Source of the DNA: Brachybacterium squillarum M-6-3
Lineage (GTDB): Bacteria; Actinomycetota; Actinomycetes; Actinomycetales; Dermabacteraceae
Length of the DNA stretch: 64,000 bases
Assembly (NCBI RefSeq): GCF_000225825.1
Contig: NZ_AGBX01000007.1
Span: 744,001 to 808,000, forward strand
Direction of reading: 5' to 3'
This document shows, one piece after another, positions 60,710-64,000 of this stretch. The notes beneath the pieces were generated by a model that was given only the letters and a program-made list of their open reading frames with translations, had not been told where the DNA came from and made no database searches. Position numbers and translations under genes: made by a program. Each line of letters starts with the position of its first letter. Within the stretch, counting starts at the first letter, position 1.

Positions 60710-62299
60710 GTGACCGACGCCCCGCGGCCGCTCACCACCGCCCAGCGCCTCGACGACCTGCGCGATCGTGATGCCACCGCGGTCGCCGCGGCCCATGAGG
60801 TGGCCGTTCAGAAGCAGCACGCCCGCGGCAAGAAGACGGCCCGGGAGCGCATCACCGACCTGCTGGACGACGGCTCCTTCGTGGAGACCGACCGCTTCGT
60901 GCGCCACCAGGCCCGCAGCTTCGGCATCGACGCCAAGCGCCCCGACGGCGACGGCATCGTCACCGGTCACGGCACCATCGACGGTCGCCAGGTGTGCGTC
61001 TACTCGCAGGACTTCACGGTCTTCGGCGGCTCCCTGGGCGAGGCCCACGGCCGCAAGATCCAGAAGATCCAGGACCTCGCCCTGAAGACCGGGGTGCCGA
61101 TCATCGGGATCCTCGACGGCGGCGGCGCCCGCATCCAGGAGGGCGTGGCGTCGCTGGCGATGTTCGCCGGGATCTTCCGCCGCAACACCCGCGCCTCGGG
61201 CGTGATCCCGCAGATCTCCCTGATCATGGGCCCGGCCGCCGGGGGCGCCGTGTACTCCCCCGCGCTGACGGACATCATCGTGATGGTCGAGAAGACCTCC
61301 CACATGTTCATCACCGGCCCCGACGTGATCCGCACCGTGACCGGCGAGGACGTCGGCTTCGAGGAGCTGGGCGGCGCCCGCACCCACTCCACCACCTCGG
61401 GCGTCGCGCACTACATGGCGCCCGACGAGTCCGAGGCCATCGAGTACGTCAAGGACCTGCTCAGCTACCTGCCGGCGAACACCCTCACCCCGGCCCCGGC
61501 CTACCCGGCGCGGCTGGACGAGACGCCCACCCCGCAGGACACGGCGCTGGACACCCTGGTGCCGGACTCCCCGAACCAACCCTACGACATGCTCACCGTG
61601 CTGCGCGCGGTGCTGGACGACGAAGAGTTCCTCGAGGTACAGCCCTCCTTCGCCCGCAACATCGTGATCGGCTTCGGACGGGTCGAGGGCCAGAGCGTCG
61701 GCATCATCGCCAACCAGCCCTCGCACCTCGCCGGCACCCTGGACATCGATGCCTCCGAGAAGGCGGCCCGCTTCGTGCGGCTCTGCGACGCCAACAACAT
61801 CCCGGTGCTGACCTTCGTGGACGTGCCCGGCTTCCTGCCCGGCACCGACCAGGAGTTCGGCGGCATCATCCGCCGCGGCGCCAAGCTGCTGTACGCCTAC
61901 GCAGAGGCCACCGTCCCGCTGATCACCGTCATCACCCGCAAGGCCTACGGCGGCGCCTACATCGTGATGGGCTCCAAGGAGCTCGGGGCCGACGTGAACC
62001 TGGCCTGGCCCACCGCGCAGATCGCGGTGATGGGTTCCCAGGGCGCCGTGAACATCCTGCACCGCCAGCACCTGCGCGGCGTCCAGGAGGACGGCGGCGA
62101 CGTGGCCGGCGAGCGCGCCCGGCTGGAGGCCGAGTACGAGGAGCAGTTCGCCACCCCGTACACCGCCGCCGAGCGCGGCTGGATCGACGGCGTGATCCGC
62201 CCCTCCGAGACCCGCATGGAGATCGCCAAGTCGCTGCGGGCCCTGCGCACCAAGCGCGACGCCCTGCCGCCCAAGAAGCACGGGAACATCCCGCTGTGA
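60710..62299 (+). CDS. Acyl-CoA carboxylase beta subunit (carboxyltransferase)
   Basis: This is a 529-residue carboxyltransferase of the PccB/AccD type. The N-terminal half has [36 protein letters not shown] and the [10 protein letters not shown] oxyanion region. The C-terminal half has [43 protein letters not shown] and [14 protein letters not shown]. It transfers carboxyl groups from biotin to acetyl- or propionyl-CoA. It works with a biotinylated alpha subunit that is not in this window. The GTG start is preceded by GGAGG. The epsilon subunit gene overlaps the stop. Confidence 0.95.
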   Translation: MTDAPRPLTTAQRLDDLRDRDATAVAAAHEVAVQKQHARGKKTARERITDLLDDGSFVETDRFVRHQARSFGIDAKRPDGDGIVTGHGTIDGRQVCVYSQDFTVFGGSLGEAHGRKIQKIQDLALKTGVPIIGILDGGGARIQEGVASLAMFAGIFRRNTRASGVIPQISLIMGPAAGGAVYSPALTDIIVMVEKTSHMFITGPDVIRTVTGEDVGFEELGGARTHSTTSGVAHYMAPDESEAIEYVKDLLSYLPANTLTPAPAYPARLDETPTPQDTALDTLVPDSPNQPYDMLTVLRAVLDDEEFLEVQPSFARNIVIGFGRVEGQSVGIIANQPSHLAGTLDIDASEKAARFVRLCDANNIPVLTFVDVPGFLPGTDQEFGGIIRRGAKLLYAYAEATVPLITVITRKAYGGAYIVMGSKELGADVNLAWPTAQIAVMGSQGAVNILHRQHLRGVQEDGGDVAGERARLEAEYEEQFATPYTAAERGWIDGVIRPSETRMEIAKSLRALRTKRDALPPKKHGNIPL

Positions 62300-62580
62300 G
62301 CGCGGACCCGGCAGCGGCCGCGGAGGGCGGGGAGGCCGCGGAGGCGCCCCGCGCCGATGTGCGCCTCTCCCGCGGGCGGCTCGCCCCGGACGAGCTCGCC
62401 GCGATCGCCGTGGTCGTCTCCGCGATGAGTGTCACCAGCCGCATGGAGGCAGAGGAGCGCGATCTCGCCGAGGGCATCGGCGGGGAGAGCTGCTGGGCCG
62501 ACGCCATCCGCACCCACCCCCGCTCCCACGCGCTGCGCGGACTCGCCTCGGCCTCGGCCTGGCAGTTCTCCGACCGCTGA
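62296..62580 (+). CDS. Acyl-CoA carboxylase epsilon subunit
   Basis: This is a 94-residue protein starting at a GTG that overlaps the beta subunit stop (GTGA). The core [21 protein letters not shown] and the C-terminal region with [16 protein letters not shown] match the AccE/PccE epsilon family, which stabilises actinobacterial carboxylase complexes. The N-terminal 20 residues are Ala/Glu-rich. Family members are short and variable, so position after the beta subunit is a main support. Confidence 0.85.
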   Translation: MSADPAAAAEGGEAAEAPRADVRLSRGRLAPDELAAIAVVVSAMSVTSRMEAEERDLAEGIGGESCWADAIRTHPRSHALRGLASASAWQFSDR

Positions 62581-62667
62581 CCCCGCCTGGAGCACACTGA
62601 CGAGGCGCCGCCCCGGTCCCGCCGGGTGACCTGCGCGAGCCGCCGCCCGCGGCCCGGGACCGGCCCC

Positions 62668-62673
62668 TAGACT
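62668..62673 (+). promoter_or_regulatory. Leaderless-type -10 of the DUF885 gene
   Basis: TAGACT is followed by 6 bases and the ATG at 62680, with no Shine-Dalgarno. A large inverted repeat, CCGGTCCCG / CGGGACCGG with a 36-base loop, lies just upstream and may terminate the carboxylase transcript. Confidence 0.6.
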
Positions 62674-62679
62674 GCGGAC

Positions 62680-64000
62680 ATGCCCGATCCCTCGCGCCAG
62701 CCCTCCGCCCTGGACCGCCTCGCCGACGAGTACGTCGAGCAGCTGGTCCCCCGCGACCCCTACCTCGCCACCGCCCTCGGAGTGCCCGGGCACGACGACG
62801 AGGTCACCGACTACTCCCCCGCCGCCGAGCAGGAGCGCCTGGACCTGGCCCGCACCCTGCTGCGCTCCCTCGACGGGGTCGCCGACCAGGACGCCATCGA
62901 CACGGTGACCCGGGCGGCGCTCACCGAGCGTCTCGGCCTCGAGCTGGAGCGCGCCGAGACCCACCGCGACATCGCCGCCGTCAACAACCTCCACTCGGTG
63001 CTGCAGCACGTGCGCAGCTCCCTGGACCAGATGCCCATCGACACCCCCGGGGACTGGGAGGTGATCACCCGCCGCATGGAGCGGATGCCGCACTCCCTGC
63101 GCACCTGGTCCGAGTCCCTCCACGAGGCCGCCGCGGCGGGCACCGTCGCGCCGCGCCGCCAGCTGCTGCTGGGCGCCGAGCAGGCCCGCGGCTACGCCCA
63201 CGACTTCTTCCCCGCCTTCGTGCGCGGCGCCCGCGGCAGCCAGGCCCAGCAGGACGCCGCCGTCGCGGCCGCCGGCACCATCGGCCGCGGCTACGAGAAG
63301 ATCGCCGAGGTCCTCACCGACCTCGCCGACCGTGCCCCGGAGGCCGACGCCGTGGGCCGCGAGGCCTACCAGCTGGACTCCCGCACCTTCCTCGGCGCCG
63401 AGATCGACCTGGACGAGACCTACGCCTGGGGCGTCGAGGAGCTGCGCCGCATCGTCGCCGAGCAGGAGCGGGTGGCGTCCCGGATCAACGACCGCCTCGG
63501 CACCGGCGGCGGCACCTCCATCCCTGCCGCCAAGGCCGCCCTGAACGCGGACCCCGCCCGCATCCTGCACGGCACCGAGGCCCTGCAGGCGTGGATGCAG
63601 CGGCTCTCCGACCAGGCCGTCGCCGAGCTCGCCGGGGACCAGTTCGACATCCCCACGCCGCTGCGCCGCCTGGAGTGCATGATCGCCCGCACCGGCGCCG
63701 GCGGCATCTACTACACCGGCCCCAGCGAGGACCTCTCCCGTCCCGGCCGGATGTGGTGGGACGTGCCGCCCGGGGAGGACGAGTTCGCCACCTGGGCCGA
63801 GACCACCACCGTCTACCACGAGGGCGTGCCCGGCCATCACCTGCAGGTCGGCATCCAGACCCTCCAGGGCCCCTCCCTGAACCGCTGGCGCTCGATGCTG
63901 TGCTGGGTCTCCGGCCACGGCGAGGGCTGGGCGCTGTACGCGGAGCGGCTGATGGAGCAGCTCGGCTACCTCGACGACGACGGCGACCGCCTCGGCATGC
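62680..64000 (+). CDS. DUF885 family protein (putative zinc peptidase), 3' end cut
   Basis: The frame is open from the ATG at 62680 to the window end (440 codons) and continues beyond it. The N-terminal part has LDRLADEYVEQLVPRDPYLATALG, typical of DUF885. The metal-site motif HEGVPGHHLQ appears near residue 383, followed by WVSGHGEGWALYAERLM. DUF885 proteins are predicted soluble metallopeptidases related to M3-like folds; substrates are unknown. No signal peptide is visible, so it should be cytoplasmic. Confidence 0.9.
   Translation, partial: MPDPSRQPSALDRLADEYVEQLVPRDPYLATALGVPGHDDEVTDYSPAAEQERLDLARTLLRSLDGVADQDAIDTVTRAALTERLGLELERAETHRDIAAVNNLHSVLQHVRSSLDQMPIDTPGDWEVITRRMERMPHSLRTWSESLHEAAAAGTVAPRRQLLLGAEQARGYAHDFFPAFVRGARGSQAQQDAAVAAAGTIGRGYEKIAEVLTDLADRAPEADAVGREAYQLDSRTFLGAEIDLDETYAWGVEELRRIVAEQERVASRINDRLGTGGGTSIPAAKAALNADPARILHGTEALQAWMQRLSDQAVAELAGDQFDIPTPLRRLECMIARTGAGGIYYTGPSEDLSRPGRMWWDVPPGEDEFATWAETTTVYHEGVPGHHLQVGIQTLQGPSLNRWRSMLCWVSGHGEGWALYAERLMEQLGYLDDDGDRLGM

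Noticed and set aside
58310-62281. A single 1,323-codon minus-strand frame running from the cyclase gene through birA and the carboxylase region
   Set aside because: Only the last 397 codons match a cyclase. The rest is antisense to a clear plus-strand carboxylase gene and out of frame with birA, so this is not a fusion.

Overview
The window looks like chromosomal DNA from a very GC-rich actinobacterium of the order Micrococcales, most like Brachybacterium/Dermabacteraceae. The evidence is the extreme third-position GC, the markers mtrAB-lpqB, whiB2-DUF3499-manB and an acyl-CoA carboxylase with an epsilon subunit, and the many GTG starts, 4-bp ATGA/GTGA overlaps and leaderless-type promoters. 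The genus is inferred from gene content. I see no tRNA, rRNA, CRISPR array, insertion sequence or phage gene, and no gene-free stretch above 300 bases. The longest gap, 20590-20878, holds the whiB2/cofE control region.

Layout. 1-5306 (minus): mtrA-mtrB-lpqB-comF, then the first codons of hpf. 5434-10727 (plus): an overlapping operon of a membrane protein, DUF4129, DUF4350, MoxR ATPase and DUF58, followed by divergent SpoIIM-like and RDD membrane genes (10740-12680). 12695-20589: the conserved actinobacterial block of a phosphomannomutase fused to a Trm112-type zinc domain, DUF3499, a degenerate metallopeptidase-like protein, DUF5719, a giant membrane glycosyltransferase and whiB2. 20879-22755: a lone CofE-like ligase and a TIGR03089 protein.

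22784-53236 is a cell-surface polysaccharide region of about 30 kb. Its first part holds a Wzm/Wzt-type exporter, GlfT2-like and GlfT1-like galactofuranosyltransferases, UDP-galactopyranose mutase and an LCP ligase. Its second part holds many glycosyltransferases, a PglK-like ABC transporter, two DUF6541 membrane proteins, two membrane acyltransferases if the one at 53247-54380 is counted, and homologues of WbpA, WbpB, WbpE, WbpD and WbpI, the five steps to UDP-2,3-diacetamido-2,3-dideoxymannuronate. The likely product is a galactofuranose-containing, uronate-containing anionic wall glycopolymer that the LCP enzyme attaches to peptidoglycan. A broken shikimate-kinase-like gene lies inside this region.

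53247-56115: acyltransferase, purE and purK, tightly linked upstream of the wbpD-E-B operon. 56194-58233: a two-component system. 58310-60549: a class III nucleotide cyclase and biotin ligase. 60710-62580: the acyl-CoA carboxylase beta and epsilon subunits, functionally paired with the biotin ligase. 62680-64000: a DUF885 protein cut by the window end.

Two themes recur. Many genes have a -10 hexamer 6-7 bases before the start codon, which implies leaderless mRNAs. Several convergent gene pairs end inside one shared inverted repeat.
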